Source: Pseudomonadales bacterium (GTDB lineage: Bacteria > Pseudomonadota > Gammaproteobacteria > Pseudomonadales > Pseudohongiellaceae). Taken from it: DNA of 64,000 nt. The DNA lies in NCBI GenBank assembly GCA_024234395.1, contig JACKOH010000002.1, forward strand, positions 1,612,001-1,676,000, read 5' to 3'. The notes beneath the pieces were generated by a model. That model did not search any database and was not told where the DNA came from. It worked only from the letters and a program-made list of their open reading frames with translations. Of the stretch, positions 1 through 7,937 are shown in pieces. Each line of letters starts with the position of its first letter. The first letter of the stretch is position 1. Both the position numbers and the translations under genes were made by a program.

Positions 1-909
1 CAGCTGGAGGAACAGCACTGGCTGTTCGAAGGGGCCCGGCGCCATTCTGATGATCGCTTCATGGTGCTGCCGGAAATGGAAAACAGTAATCTGCTGGGTG
101 GCCACTGGGATCTGTTATTTTCCCACCCGGTGTATTACGTGGATGAGCGGGCTCCGGGAACGCCATTGGTGACACCACATCCACAGTACGGAAAGCAATA
201 CAACATCGGCAGTGTGGAGGATGTCATGGCAATGGTGGAGGCAGAGAATATGCTGATCTATATGCCGCATCCCCGTACCAAGGGTTCGACCGGCTATCCT
301 GATGCCATTGCCGACAGCGCGCACTTTCTGGCCGACCGTTATCGCGGCGTGGGATGGCGCTGGGGGATGGGGCTGGACCTGTCGGAGCGCCGGCTGTCCG
401 ACTACCGGGTAATTCCGCTGCTGGACGAGATGAACAACTGGATCGCTGACTCCAATCGCCAGTTGAAGTCTCTGCTGGCCATAACCGAGACCTATTTCAA
501 GGCGCCGGGGGATGATATTTATGCCAACGGGCCGGTCACCTATCTGCCACTGGAGCGGTTGCCGACCGGTGACGACTATTCGTCAATTATCGAGGTGCTG
601 AAGCGGGGCGACTACTTCGTGACTTCTGGCGAAGTGCTGATCCCGGAACACCATTATTCCGGGAGCGGTTCAGATGCCCTCTTGACGGCCGAAGTGAGCT
701 GGACGTTTCCGCTGGATTTTGTAGAGGTGGTTAGCGGGGATGGAGAACAGGTCCGTTCAGTGATCATTCCGGCAACTCACCTGCCGGCGTTTTCCAACAA
801 CACGTTCCAGATTCCGTTCGACGCCAGCGGGCAGGCCTGGGTGAGGTTCGCCGCCTGGGATTCGGCGGGCAATGGTGCCATGACCATGCCGGTACGGTTG
901 TCAGAGTAA
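1..909 (+). CDS. C-terminal part of a PHP/CehA-McbA-type metallohydrolase
   Basis: The frame is open from the first base, so the N-terminus lies outside the window and 302 residues are visible. The sequence contains a PHPR-like stretch (MPHPRTKG) and an acidic WRWGMGLDLSE region, followed by a GDYFVTSGEVL motif and a beta-rich tail. This order is typical of the C-terminal half of PHP-fold proteins of the CehA/McbA group, in which a metal centre hydrolyses phosphoester, ester or amide bonds. The substrate cannot be read from the sequence. The next gene downstream is on the opposite strand. The family call is fairly good, the function open. Confidence 0.6.
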   Translation, partial: QLEEQHWLFEGARRHSDDRFMVLPEMENSNLLGGHWDLLFSHPVYYVDERAPGTPLVTPHPQYGKQYNIGSVEDVMAMVEAENMLIYMPHPRTKGSTGYPDAIADSAHFLADRYRGVGWRWGMGLDLSERRLSDYRVIPLLDEMNNWIADSNRQLKSLLAITETYFKAPGDDIYANGPVTYLPLERLPTGDDYSSIIEVLKRGDYFVTSGEVLIPEHHYSGSGSDALLTAEVSWTFPLDFVEVVSGDGEQVRSVIIPATHLPAFSNNTFQIPFDASGQAWVRFAAWDSAGNGAMTMPVRLSE

Positions 910-1025
910 TTTCGCGCGGCTGAGCAAACAATCAGGCGCGATAGCGCTACCCGTCCCGGGCAGACCTGGAGCGAGCCTGAGCAGGTCGATAACAGCGTTT
1001 CTTACCGGGTTTACTGAGAATGCTG

Positions 1026-1442
1026 TTATTGGCTTTCCGCGGGGCGCAGGATCACCGGAACCATTTCCCCTTCCTGGAACCACTCGCCATCGATAAAGGC
1101 AATTTCACTGCCGGATTCATCCATTTTCAGGCGGCCGGTATATTCGGCGGCCAGGATCTCCAGGCGAATCGTGATGCGGTTGTTTTTCAAAACCACCGAT
1201 TCGGCCGGCATCCCGTAGATTCCCAGCTGGCGACTGATCAGGGCAGCGTTGAAGCTGTCTTCGTCACGGGTCAGGTTGAAGGTCATGTCGAAGGAGTCAC
1301 GTCCGATCACCAGGGTGCCGGCCCAGGATCCGGCCAGGGATTCCTGGCCGATGTCGGCCTGTTGAGCCGTTACCGCCCCGCTGAGCAGCAGACAGAGGAG
1401 GGTGCTGGTAAGGATGGCTATGGGAGTGCTTACTGATTTCAT
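1026..1442 (-). CDS. small exported protein of unknown function
   Basis: This encodes 138 residues if it starts at MKSVSTPIAIL, which gives a clean Sec signal peptide ending near TAQQAD. An in-frame Met four codons upstream is possible but less signal-like. The mature part (SLAGSWAGTLVIGRDSFDMTFNL) looks like a small beta-barrel of alternating strands, as in lipocalin-like 'GSWxGxL' proteins that are often found beside exported hydrolases. I do not recognise a named family. It is convergent with the PHP gene and divergent from the M28 peptidase. Confidence 0.6.
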   Translation of the reverse strand: MKSVSTPIAILTSTLLCLLLSGAVTAQQADIGQESLAGSWAGTLVIGRDSFDMTFNLTRDEDSFNAALISRQLGIYGMPAESVVLKNNRITIRLEILAAEYTGRLKMDESGSEIAFIDGEWFQEGEMVPVILRPAESQ

Positions 1443-1574
1443 ATCCGGAACCATTTGGTTGTAGTATGACTGTACGGACTGGCCAGTGTAGCAGAAATTG
1501 TGGATTGAAATTCAAAGCCGCCGGCAGCCGCACAGTTTGAGAACAACAATCCCCTCTGAACGGGAGCCCATGCA

Positions 1575-3122
1575 ATGCGATTTTCCGTCTTTTGTTTCCC
1601 CTGCAGGCGCCTGCCGGCCCTGATTTCCCTGCTGATCCTCCCGCTGCTGGCAACCACCGGTTTTGCCCAGACCGCCTGGTTCGGACTCGAGCTTCCCGGT
1701 GGCTTCGGCAATCCCCATGCGCCTACCGTTGATCTTTCGGATGTGCAGCCGATCCCGGTTTCCGTGCCCGCCGCGGAACGGCAGAGTCACGCTGACCTGG
1801 AAGGCCAGCGGATACTGCCGCTGGTGGAACAGATCGTCGGGTTTTCCCACCAGAGTCATCGAGACGGTAACCGGGTCTGGGGTCGGGTTACCGGGTTTCC
1901 CTCGCAACGGGCCACGGTGGAATGGGTCGCAGAGCAATTCCGGGAGGCCGGGCTGCAGCAGGTGGCGGTGCAGGAATATCCCGGCGAAGGCGAGTTCTGG
2001 TGGCCCAGCGACTGGCAGGTCACGCTGCTGGGCGATGCCGCCTATGGTACCGGCAGCAGCGACGTGATCCTGGAGTCGTCGCTGGTTACCGCCGGGTCGG
2101 AAATTCCCGGGGGCAGCCTGACCGCGACCCTGGTGGATACCGGCCACATTCTCGATCCGGTTCCGGATGTGGATCTCCACGGCAGGATTGCCGTCCAGAC
2201 CCTGACTCCTCCAACCGGCGCCTATTCTGAACGGACGCCAACCCAGGAACGGGCCAGGGCACTGATGGCCAGGGGCGCAGTGGCGGTCATCAACGTGGTT
2301 GAACAGCTGGGCAATATGCACACCCGGGATTTCAGTAACTGCAACGGCCCCTGTTATAACCTGGGTACGGCGGACGGGGAGTTTCTCAAAGCCGCCATCC
2401 GGGAGGCCGCCGATCGCGGTCTGGCGGACCGGTTGCAGCTGAGGTTGAGCCTGCAGGCCGGCAATCTGACCGGCCTGAAAGGCTACAATGCCATCGGGAT
2501 TGTGCCCGGCGAAGGGCCGGAAATCGTTATCGTCAATGCCCACGCCGATGGCTGGTACGACGCTGCCGGTGACAATGCCGATGGCCTGGCGGTACTGATT
2601 GCCATGGCCCGACACTTTGCCGGGCAGGAAAACCGGCCGGAGCGAACCCTGTTGTTTGTGGCCAGCGGCGGTCACCATTCACCGGGGTTGAACGGGCCCC
2701 GGGCGCTGGTCGCCATGAATCCGGATCTGGTCGGCAGGGCGGTTCTGGTTTTCAACCTGGAACATATTGCCCAGTTCGCCATCGATTCCAGCGACTGGTC
2801 GGTGGGACCGGGCGAGCAGCGCATGAGTTACAGTGTCACCAACATGGCTCCGTTCCTGGTCAGCCGTTCCCGGGACGCCATGGCCCGCTACGGCTTCAAC
2901 CTGAATCCCGAGTTCCGTGAAGCGGCTCCCGGTGACCTCGGTGGCTACCGGTCGCTGGGGATTCCCATGATCCAGGCGATTCATTCCGGCCCGCTTTATC
3001 ATGCCAGTGGCGACGTACTGGCCACGATCTCCGAACCTGGCCTGGAACGGGCGGCGCGCTTTTTCACTTATCTGGTGGAGCAGGTGGTGGCCGCGGACCG
3101 GCGCCAGCTTGATCCGGAATAG
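1575..3122 (+). CDS. exported M28-family metallopeptidase-like protein with PA domain
   Basis: A 515-residue protein with a signal peptide (ends near GFAQ). A protease-associated insert lies around residues 160-250 and an M28 zinc-peptidase core at about 300-500. Visible metal-site elements are AHADGWYD, GDNADG and the late YHASGD. The usual Glu-Glu catalytic/ligand pair is replaced by GGHH (SGGHHSPG) and the NLDMVG-type Asp by Glu (NLEHIAQ), so the site is non-canonical. It may be a peptidase with altered metal ligands, or an amidohydrolase or binding protein. The start is supported by a GGGAG site upstream. Family membership is clear; activity is not. Confidence 0.8.
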   Translation: MRFSVFCFPCRRLPALISLLILPLLATTGFAQTAWFGLELPGGFGNPHAPTVDLSDVQPIPVSVPAAERQSHADLEGQRILPLVEQIVGFSHQSHRDGNRVWGRVTGFPSQRATVEWVAEQFREAGLQQVAVQEYPGEGEFWWPSDWQVTLLGDAAYGTGSSDVILESSLVTAGSEIPGGSLTATLVDTGHILDPVPDVDLHGRIAVQTLTPPTGAYSERTPTQERARALMARGAVAVINVVEQLGNMHTRDFSNCNGPCYNLGTADGEFLKAAIREAADRGLADRLQLRLSLQAGNLTGLKGYNAIGIVPGEGPEIVIVNAHADGWYDAAGDNADGLAVLIAMARHFAGQENRPERTLLFVASGGHHSPGLNGPRALVAMNPDLVGRAVLVFNLEHIAQFAIDSSDWSVGPGEQRMSYSVTNMAPFLVSRSRDAMARYGFNLNPEFREAAPGDLGGYRSLGIPMIQAIHSGPLYHASGDVLATISEPGLERAARFFTYLVEQVVAADRRQLDPE

Positions 3123-3222
3123 ACCCGGTGTGGATCCACGTTCCGGCAGCCTGTGGTTCGCAACCGGTTCTGGAGCGGACCTGACAATCTGAGCGGCAGA
3201 CGCGAAACAGGAGAGGTGCCCA

Positions 3223-4077
3223 ATGGACCAAGAACTGGAACAGGTGACCAGGATCTATAACCTGATCGAAGAATACCTGGTCACTTACAGCTTTCAGATT
3301 ATCGGTGCCATCCTGATTCTGCTGGTGGGCCTGTTCATTGCCAGAAAGGTGGGCAATGGAATTTTCAGCCTGAGCCAGCGCAAGCATCTCGATGTGACGC
3401 TGAGCCGGTTCTTCGCCAGTGTCGCCAGAATCGCCATCATCGCGGCGGTGTTGATGGTGGCGCTCCCCAAACTCGGTATTCAGATTACACCGTTCATCGC
3501 CGCTCTGGGTGCAGTCGGACTGGGTGCCGGTCTGGCGGTTCAGGGACTGTTATCCAATTACAGTGCCGGTCTGGCCATTATCCTGACCCGGCCCTTCGTC
3601 GTGGGCGACACCATCAAGGTGCAGGGTGTGGCCGGACTGGTCAAGGAAGTGAAATTGGCGGCCACGGTCCTGAGCAATGAGGATAACGAGCTGATCACCA
3701 TTCCCAATAAGCACATAGTTGGGGAAATCATTCATAACTCCCAGGCCGACTCGATTCTGGAGCTGGAAGTGGGTATCGATTACCGCAGCGACGTGGAAAA
3801 GTCGGTCAAGGTGATCGAGGATGCACTGCGGGGCATCGACGGCATCAGCACAGACCGGGCGCCGCTGGTCGGTATTCATGAGTTTGGTGACAGCGCCGTT
3901 ACCCTCGGGGTGCGGATCTGGGTGCTGACCGAGAAACTGTTCGAAACCCGCTATCGCTGTAACCTGGCCATATTCCAGGCCCTGGCGACAAACGGCATCA
4001 ATATTCCGTTTCCCCGTCGTGACGTGCACGTTACCGGTCAGACGGGTTCCGGGCCGGAACCGGACAGCTTGCCGTAA
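3223..4077 (+). CDS. mscS: MscS-type mechanosensitive channel
   Basis: A 284-residue protein of typical small MscS length. Three membrane helices fill the first 120 residues. The Gly/Ala-rich pore helix TM3 (ALGAVGLGAGLAVQG) leads into the conserved SNYSAGLAIILTRPFVVGD segment and then the cytoplasmic beta and alpha/beta domains. MscS channels open on membrane tension and release solutes after osmotic downshock. That fits a genome that also makes glucosylglycerate. A strong AGGAG ribosome site precedes the ATG. It stands alone, with 100 bases after the peptidase gene. Confidence 0.92.
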   Translation: MDQELEQVTRIYNLIEEYLVTYSFQIIGAILILLVGLFIARKVGNGIFSLSQRKHLDVTLSRFFASVARIAIIAAVLMVALPKLGIQITPFIAALGAVGLGAGLAVQGLLSNYSAGLAIILTRPFVVGDTIKVQGVAGLVKEVKLAATVLSNEDNELITIPNKHIVGEIIHNSQADSILELEVGIDYRSDVEKSVKVIEDALRGIDGISTDRAPLVGIHEFGDSAVTLGVRIWVLTEKLFETRYRCNLAIFQALATNGINIPFPRRDVHVTGQTGSGPEPDSLP

Positions 4078-4281
4078 CTGACGGATTTAACGTAAAAAAC
4101 CGTAACATTTGACCGGTGGACTTGCCCTGGCAAACGGGTTATTCTGCCCCCTCGCAGAAATGCGAGTCTCTACTTAACTAATTGAATAATAAGCAGTTTC
4201 AATAAACTTCCCCCTGGCTGATCTTCCAGCAACTCCGGACGACGGCCGTCGTGACAAGTATCTGAAGCAACGAGGATACCG

Positions 4282-6303
4282 ATGATGAACATTAGCAAGA
4301 AGGGTGTATTCTCACTCGCTGCCGGCCTGCTCGGCCTGGCTGCGGGTGTGGCAAGTGCCCAAAATCAGGAAACCGTGGAGTGGTGGACACTGGGCAGCGA
4401 CTATGCCCATACCCGTTACTCCGAGGCACACCAGGTGACGCCGGAGAATTTCGGAGAACTGGAAACCGCCTGGGTCTGGGATGGTTCCAGCTTCGACACC
4501 CAGAGCGGTCGTGCCACGCCCAGCTACGTGGACGGCAAACTGGTGTTCGTGGCCGGTCCGCGCCGCCATGTGGTGGTCGCTGACGCCCAGACGGGTGAGA
4601 CGGACTGCTCGTTCCGGCTGCCGACCACCTTCCGCTGGGAATACTCCATGCGCAAGGATTACGGCAAGGGCGTAGCCATTGCCGAAGTCGATGGACGTAA
4701 AGTCATCTATATCACCACGCCGGGTTTCTTCCTGGTGGCGCTGGATCTGGAAACCTGCTCGCCGCTGGAAAATTTCGGCAGCCCGGTGCCCGTTGAAGGC
4801 TTTCCTGAAACCGGCGTAGTGGATCTGCTGGCGGACCTGGGTCATCCCTTCGATCCCTACAATGGTATCCCGCTGGAAACCGGCTACATCACTTCCTCGT
4901 CACCGCCCATCGTGGTCAATGGCACAGTCGTGGTCGGTAACTCTGCGGAGCAGGGCTACCACCAGTCACGGGTGGAAATGATTCCTGGCGACATTCTTGC
5001 CTACGATGCAAAAACCGGTGCTTTCAAGTGGAAATTCAATGTTCTGCCCCGACCCGGCGAATACGGCCACGAAACCTGGGAAAACGATGCCTGGCAATGG
5101 ACCGGTGACATTTCTTCCTGGGCGCCGATGGCGGCAGATCCGGAACTGGACATGGTGTACATCCCCACCAATGGTGCCACCGTGGATTTCTACGGCGGTT
5201 TCCGACCGGGCGACAACCTGTTCAGTACCAGCCTGATTGCCCTGGACGCACAGACCGGTCAGCGGGCCTGGCACTTCCAGATGGTGCATCACGATATCTG
5301 GAATTACGATACCTCGACAGCACCGATCCTGTTGGACCTGACCGTCGATGGCCGTGAAGTTCCTTCCGTCGTGCAGGTCGGCAAGCAGGGATTTGCCTAT
5401 GCCTTTAACCGGGCTAACGGCGACCCGTTGTGGCCGATCGTGGAGCGACCGGTTCCCGCCTCCAAGATTCCAGGCGAGAAATTGTCCGAGACCCAGCCGT
5501 TCCCCACCAAGCCTGCTCCGTACACGTTGCAGGAGGTCACCCCGGACGAACTGATCGATTTTACTCCTGAGCTGCGTCAGGAAGCGTTGCAGGTGCTGTC
5601 CGACTACGACTACGGTCCCATGTTCCAGCCACCCCTGCACCGGGATAACAATGAAGGCAAGCTTGGCGCATTCTGGTGTCCCGGCGATACCGGCGGTGTG
5701 AACATCACCGGTCCGGCGGCCGCCGATCCCCATAGCGGTATCATGTACATCACCACGCACAAGGGCTGCTCATCGCGCACCATGGTGCCGGGCGAAGAAG
5801 CCGATACCCAGTACGAACTGCCTACCGGGACGACTTTTTCCCAGTACGCCGTGGGTGCCGGTCGTGGCGGTCCCCGCCTGCGCAGTGGTCTGCCGATCTT
5901 CAAGCCACCTTACAGCTCAATCGTGGCCATCGATATGAATACCGGTGAACACCTGTGGGAAATCCCGACTGGTGAGACTCCTGACCGCATCAAGAACAAC
6001 CCTGCGGTAGCGGGCGTCGATGTGGGTGAAACCGGTACCGGTTCACACGTGCCGATGGTGGTTACCGATACCATGCTGATCTACGCCTCCCAGCGCAGTG
6101 ACGGCAGTGCCGCACTGTGGGGTATCGACAAGGCCACCGGCGAAACCATCGCCACCATCGATGTGCCTGAAGTCAGCCGTTATGGCATGATGACCTACGT
6201 CCACAACGGTCACCAGTTCGTGCTGCTGCAGACTGGCAGCTCGCTGACCGCCATGGCTCTGCCCGGCTGGGACGAAGGCATGTCCACCGGCGCGGCCCAC
6301 TGA
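4282..6303 (+). CDS. exported PQQ-type quinoprotein dehydrogenase
   Basis: A 673-residue protein with a Sec signal peptide (ends ASAQ). It carries the PQQ beta-propeller pattern: an N-terminal HTRYSEAHQVTPENFGELE blade, HHDIWNYDTSTAPILLDL, KQGFAYAFNRANGDPLWPI, and ERPVPASKIPGEKLSETQPFP. These match the soluble part of glucose/quinate-type quinoproteins and related alcohol dehydrogenases. There is no CxxCH haem motif and no N-terminal membrane bundle, so electrons would go to a separate acceptor. The substrate is not predictable. GAGGAT precedes the tandem ATGs. A perfect palindrome starting at the stop codon probably ends transcription. Confidence 0.85.
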   Translation: MMNISKKGVFSLAAGLLGLAAGVASAQNQETVEWWTLGSDYAHTRYSEAHQVTPENFGELETAWVWDGSSFDTQSGRATPSYVDGKLVFVAGPRRHVVVADAQTGETDCSFRLPTTFRWEYSMRKDYGKGVAIAEVDGRKVIYITTPGFFLVALDLETCSPLENFGSPVPVEGFPETGVVDLLADLGHPFDPYNGIPLETGYITSSSPPIVVNGTVVVGNSAEQGYHQSRVEMIPGDILAYDAKTGAFKWKFNVLPRPGEYGHETWENDAWQWTGDISSWAPMAADPELDMVYIPTNGATVDFYGGFRPGDNLFSTSLIALDAQTGQRAWHFQMVHHDIWNYDTSTAPILLDLTVDGREVPSVVQVGKQGFAYAFNRANGDPLWPIVERPVPASKIPGEKLSETQPFPTKPAPYTLQEVTPDELIDFTPELRQEALQVLSDYDYGPMFQPPLHRDNNEGKLGAFWCPGDTGGVNITGPAAADPHSGIMYITTHKGCSSRTMVPGEEADTQYELPTGTTFSQYAVGAGRGGPRLRSGLPIFKPPYSSIVAIDMNTGEHLWEIPTGETPDRIKNNPAVAGVDVGETGTGSHVPMVVTDTMLIYASQRSDGSAALWGIDKATGETIATIDVPEVSRYGMMTYVHNGHQFVLLQTGSSLTAMALPGWDEGMSTGAAH

Positions 6304-6436
6304 AAAATAGGGACAGTCCCTCAGGGACTGTCCCTATTTTAAAATCAGAAATCGCACAAATAAAGGGGACAGTCCCTCAGGGACTGTCCCCTTTTTGCTA
6401 TCCACGTTTTCAGTCCCTCAGGGACTGTCCCCTTTT
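6304..6436. repeat. cluster of GGGACAGTCCC palindromes
   Basis: Three palindromes stand in a row. The first (6304-6340) has two 18-base arms around one central C and ends in TTTT, directly after the quinoprotein stop, so it can act as a terminator. The second (6362-6394) is the same core with GGGG/CCCC edges and a T-run. The third (6411-6427) keeps only the inner CAGTCCCTCAGGGACTG part. All share the GGGACAGTCCCT core that recurs at 7009-7085 and, varied, at 24431-24484. They look like REP-type elements mobilised by a Y1 (RAYT-like) transposase. No such gene is in the window. Confidence 0.85.
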
Positions 6437-6488
6437 TGCTGTCCCCGTTTTCGCTGTGCCGCGACAGGGACTGATTTGTCAGACGCTG

Positions 6489-6830
6489 CTACTGCTCCGG
6501 AGTGGCCATGCGCATGTGGCTGATCGCCTGCTGCATGTGGGTGTCGGTCACAGGTGCGTGTCCCATCTCGGCATGCGAGATTGCCTGGTTGAGGTGATTC
6601 ATCGCTTCGGCCATGTGACCATTGGCATTTTCCTCCTGAGCCATCTGGGCGTGCTGCAGGGATACCTGGGCATGTTGCAGAGCTACCGGCGCATGCCCCA
6701 TGGCCGCGTGTTCCTGGGCCATATCGGCATGGGACAGGGCCTGGGCCGCGTGGCTGGTCTCCTGTTGGGCCATCGCGCCGGACGCGGCCAGCAGCAGGGC
6801 GGTTGTCGCTACACAAACTAACTTCTTCAT
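6489..6830 (-). CDS. small His-rich metal-binding protein (SmbP-like)
   Basis: A 113-residue protein with a signal peptide (ends AMAQ). The mature part is almost entirely His/Ala/Met/Glu helix with His at regular spacing (HADMAQEHAAMGHAP, LQHAQVSLQHAQMAQ, SHAEMGHAP). This pattern is characteristic of the SmbP family, periplasmic four-helix proteins that bind copper and other divalent metals. About 16 histidines are visible in the mature chain. An AGGAG site lies just upstream of the ATG. It sits alone between two palindrome clusters and may buffer metal in the periplasm. Confidence 0.8.
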   Translation of the reverse strand: MKKLVCVATTALLLAASGAMAQQETSHAAQALSHADMAQEHAAMGHAPVALQHAQVSLQHAQMAQEENANGHMAEAMNHLNQAISHAEMGHAPVTDTHMQQAISHMRMATPEQ

Positions 6831-7008
6831 AGGCTACTCCTCAATAGAGAACTCATCTCGGAAACGATCTTCTCAGAATTTATTTTTTTAAATTCATGTT
6901 GTTAGAGACAATCATATCAAGCGTATACCACGGGGATGCAGGCCCTGGTTACCCGGTCAATGTAGCAGCCTCCGTCGCCCTGAGCAAACGCGACGCAACT
7001 CCTCCAAA

Positions 7009-7085
7009 CTTTTTAGGGACAGTCCCTATTTCAGGGTGACCAACTTTTTAGGGACAGTCCCTATTTACGGGTGGTCCCTATTTCC
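7009..7085. repeat. second cluster of GGGACAGTCCCTATTT repeats
   Basis: Two direct copies of CTTTTTAGGGACAGTCCC followed by TATTT, about 33 bases apart, plus a partial third (GTGGTCCCTATTTCCGGG). The core is the same as in 6304-6436. The rightmost copy runs into the 3' end of the neighbouring zinc-ribbon gene and encodes its last residues. Confidence 0.8.
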
Positions 7086-7279
7086 GGGTGCGGGACTGCA
7101 GAGCAGGGCACTGTTCCGTAGCAGCAATGGATGCAGCACTTGCCCGCCTTTGTTCTGAGCAGGGCCCCGCAACAGTGACATTGGTAGGCGACTTTCCGGG
7201 GAATCGAAGTCACGGATTCGCGTTTCGAGTAGCCACAGTTAGGGCAGGTGATACAGGAATCGATGGAGGGTCGGGTCAC
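7061..7279 (-). CDS. GDCCVxC-type zinc-ribbon small protein
   Basis: A 72-residue Cys-rich protein reading ITCPNCGYSKRES, then YQCHCCGALLRTKAGKCCIHCCYGTVPCS. This matches the short 'GDCCVxC' family, in which a CPxCG knuckle is followed by a second Cys cluster. The usual GDCCVFCSYG is KCCIHCCYG here, and the usual selenocysteine or Cys positions are ordinary Cys. Function is unknown; metal handling or redox is plausible. The start is GTG. The C-terminus (PEIGTTRK) is encoded by the repeat cluster, so the original end may have been replaced. It lies 88 bases downstream of a 36-residue membrane peptide on the same strand. Confidence 0.6.
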   Translation of the reverse strand: MTRPSIDSCITCPNCGYSKRESVTSIPRKVAYQCHCCGALLRTKAGKCCIHCCYGTVPCSAVPHPEIGTTRK

Positions 7280-7367
7280 AATCAGCCGCTTAGCAGCCTG
7301 TTAGCTCTTTCATCCCACAGGTCCGCTCAAATGATGTGATCATCCCTGGCAGTCCGGCTGACGTTCT

Positions 7368-7478
7368 TTATTCCACCAGCAGGTAAACCACCAGAATTGC
7401 CATCAGTACCAGCGGGGCGCCGTTCTTTGTTACCGATCTGGAAATCGGGTATTGGAATCTTTCCTTTTTCGTATTCAT
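7368..7478 (-). CDS. 36-residue single-helix membrane peptide, copy A
   Basis: A 36-residue frame: a polar N-terminus (MNTKKERFQYPISRSV), then one hydrophobic helix (APLVLMAILVVYLLVE). It aligns with the 34-residue peptide at 48966-49070 with one two-residue gap: 16 of 34 positions are identical. About ten of those identical residues are encoded by different synonymous codons, the signature of a translated, conserved product. The ribosome site is poor. A LexA-like box lies about 50 bases upstream. The layout recalls SOS-induced membrane peptides such as TisB or SidA, but I see no direct sequence match. Confidence 0.55.
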   Translation of the reverse strand: MNTKKERFQYPISRSVTKNGAPLVLMAILVVYLLVE

Positions 7479-7529
7479 GGCTGTCACAGTAATCCAGGCC
7501 CACGCCGCGGGAAATGGAGTAACCGTACC

Positions 7530-7545
7530 ATGGTTTTTTATACAG
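7530..7545 (-). promoter_or_regulatory. LexA-like box upstream of peptide copy A
   Basis: On the minus strand the sequence is CTGTATAAAAAACCAT, matching 6 of 8 fixed positions of the LexA consensus CTGT-N8-ACAG. The surrounding 37 bases match the promoter of copy B (48820 onward) at 27 positions, including TACTGTATAAA, CATGG, CGGT and CCAT. The ATGG/CCAT halves could form a small hairpin at the start of the transcript. Confidence 0.4.
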
Positions 7546-7558
7546 TATTCCCAATAAT

Positions 7559-7763
7559 TGGGGTCAGAGTAAAAATACAGCTACTTCGGATCGTCTCAGG
7601 AAAAGCGATAACTTGGATGGTCCAATGTCAGGCTCCCTACATTTGCTGATGTGAGTAACTGGCAGCAAACGAGATGATGTCGTGATATGGCTAAAAACTG
7701 GTGTCAGAGCGACGTCTCTGCTGCCGCTCTTTTTTGAACTACTGTATTTTTACTCTGACCCCA
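7559..7763. mobile_element. 205-bp non-autonomous element with 22-bp terminal inverted repeats
   Basis: The ends (TGGGGTCAGAGTAAAAATAC plus AG at 7559-7580, and its reverse complement at 7742-7763) are perfect inverted repeats of 22 bases. The interior has no credible gene. The GGGGTCAGAGTAAAA end type is the kind seen with Y1-transposase-linked repeats and MITEs. It lies 13 bases upstream of the LexA-like box of the membrane peptide and may have displaced its upstream promoter region. Confidence 0.8.
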
Positions 7764-7894
7764 TTTCTCAACTGACCCATACAGTCTTCTGATCCTGCGG
7801 TTATTTTGATTTTGTCCTAACGTTCTGAGCTCCGGTTTGCCGGGGCCTGGGACAGCATTGTTTCTTTTTGCAGTGTATATGGTAGAGTTTCCTG

Positions 7895-7917
7895 AATAAG
7901 AACAAGCCTGCGGGAGC
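7895..7917 (+). promoter_or_regulatory. shared 23-base leader element before the first beta-propeller gene
   Basis: The 23 bases AATAAGAACAAGCCTGCGGG followed by AGC stand 20 bases before the start codon. They match 22 of 23 positions of the element upstream of the paralogue at 10244-12346 (copy at 12378-12400, opposite strand). The intervening sequence before each gene is less similar, so the match suggests a retained promoter or operator rather than a very recent duplication. Confidence 0.5.
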
Positions 7918-7937
7918 AGTACCCGTCCCGCCTCAGG

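Noticed and set aside
1512..2678. 388-codon minus-strand frame opposite the M28 peptidase
   Set aside because: It is antisense to a gene with clear signal peptide and family motifs; the product has no recognisable domain, and GC-rich codon structure explains the open frame.
7327..7554. 75-codon minus-strand frame overlapping peptide copy A in another frame
   Set aside because: The overlapping 36-codon frame has a paralogue with silent codon changes; this one has neither a homologue nor a domain.
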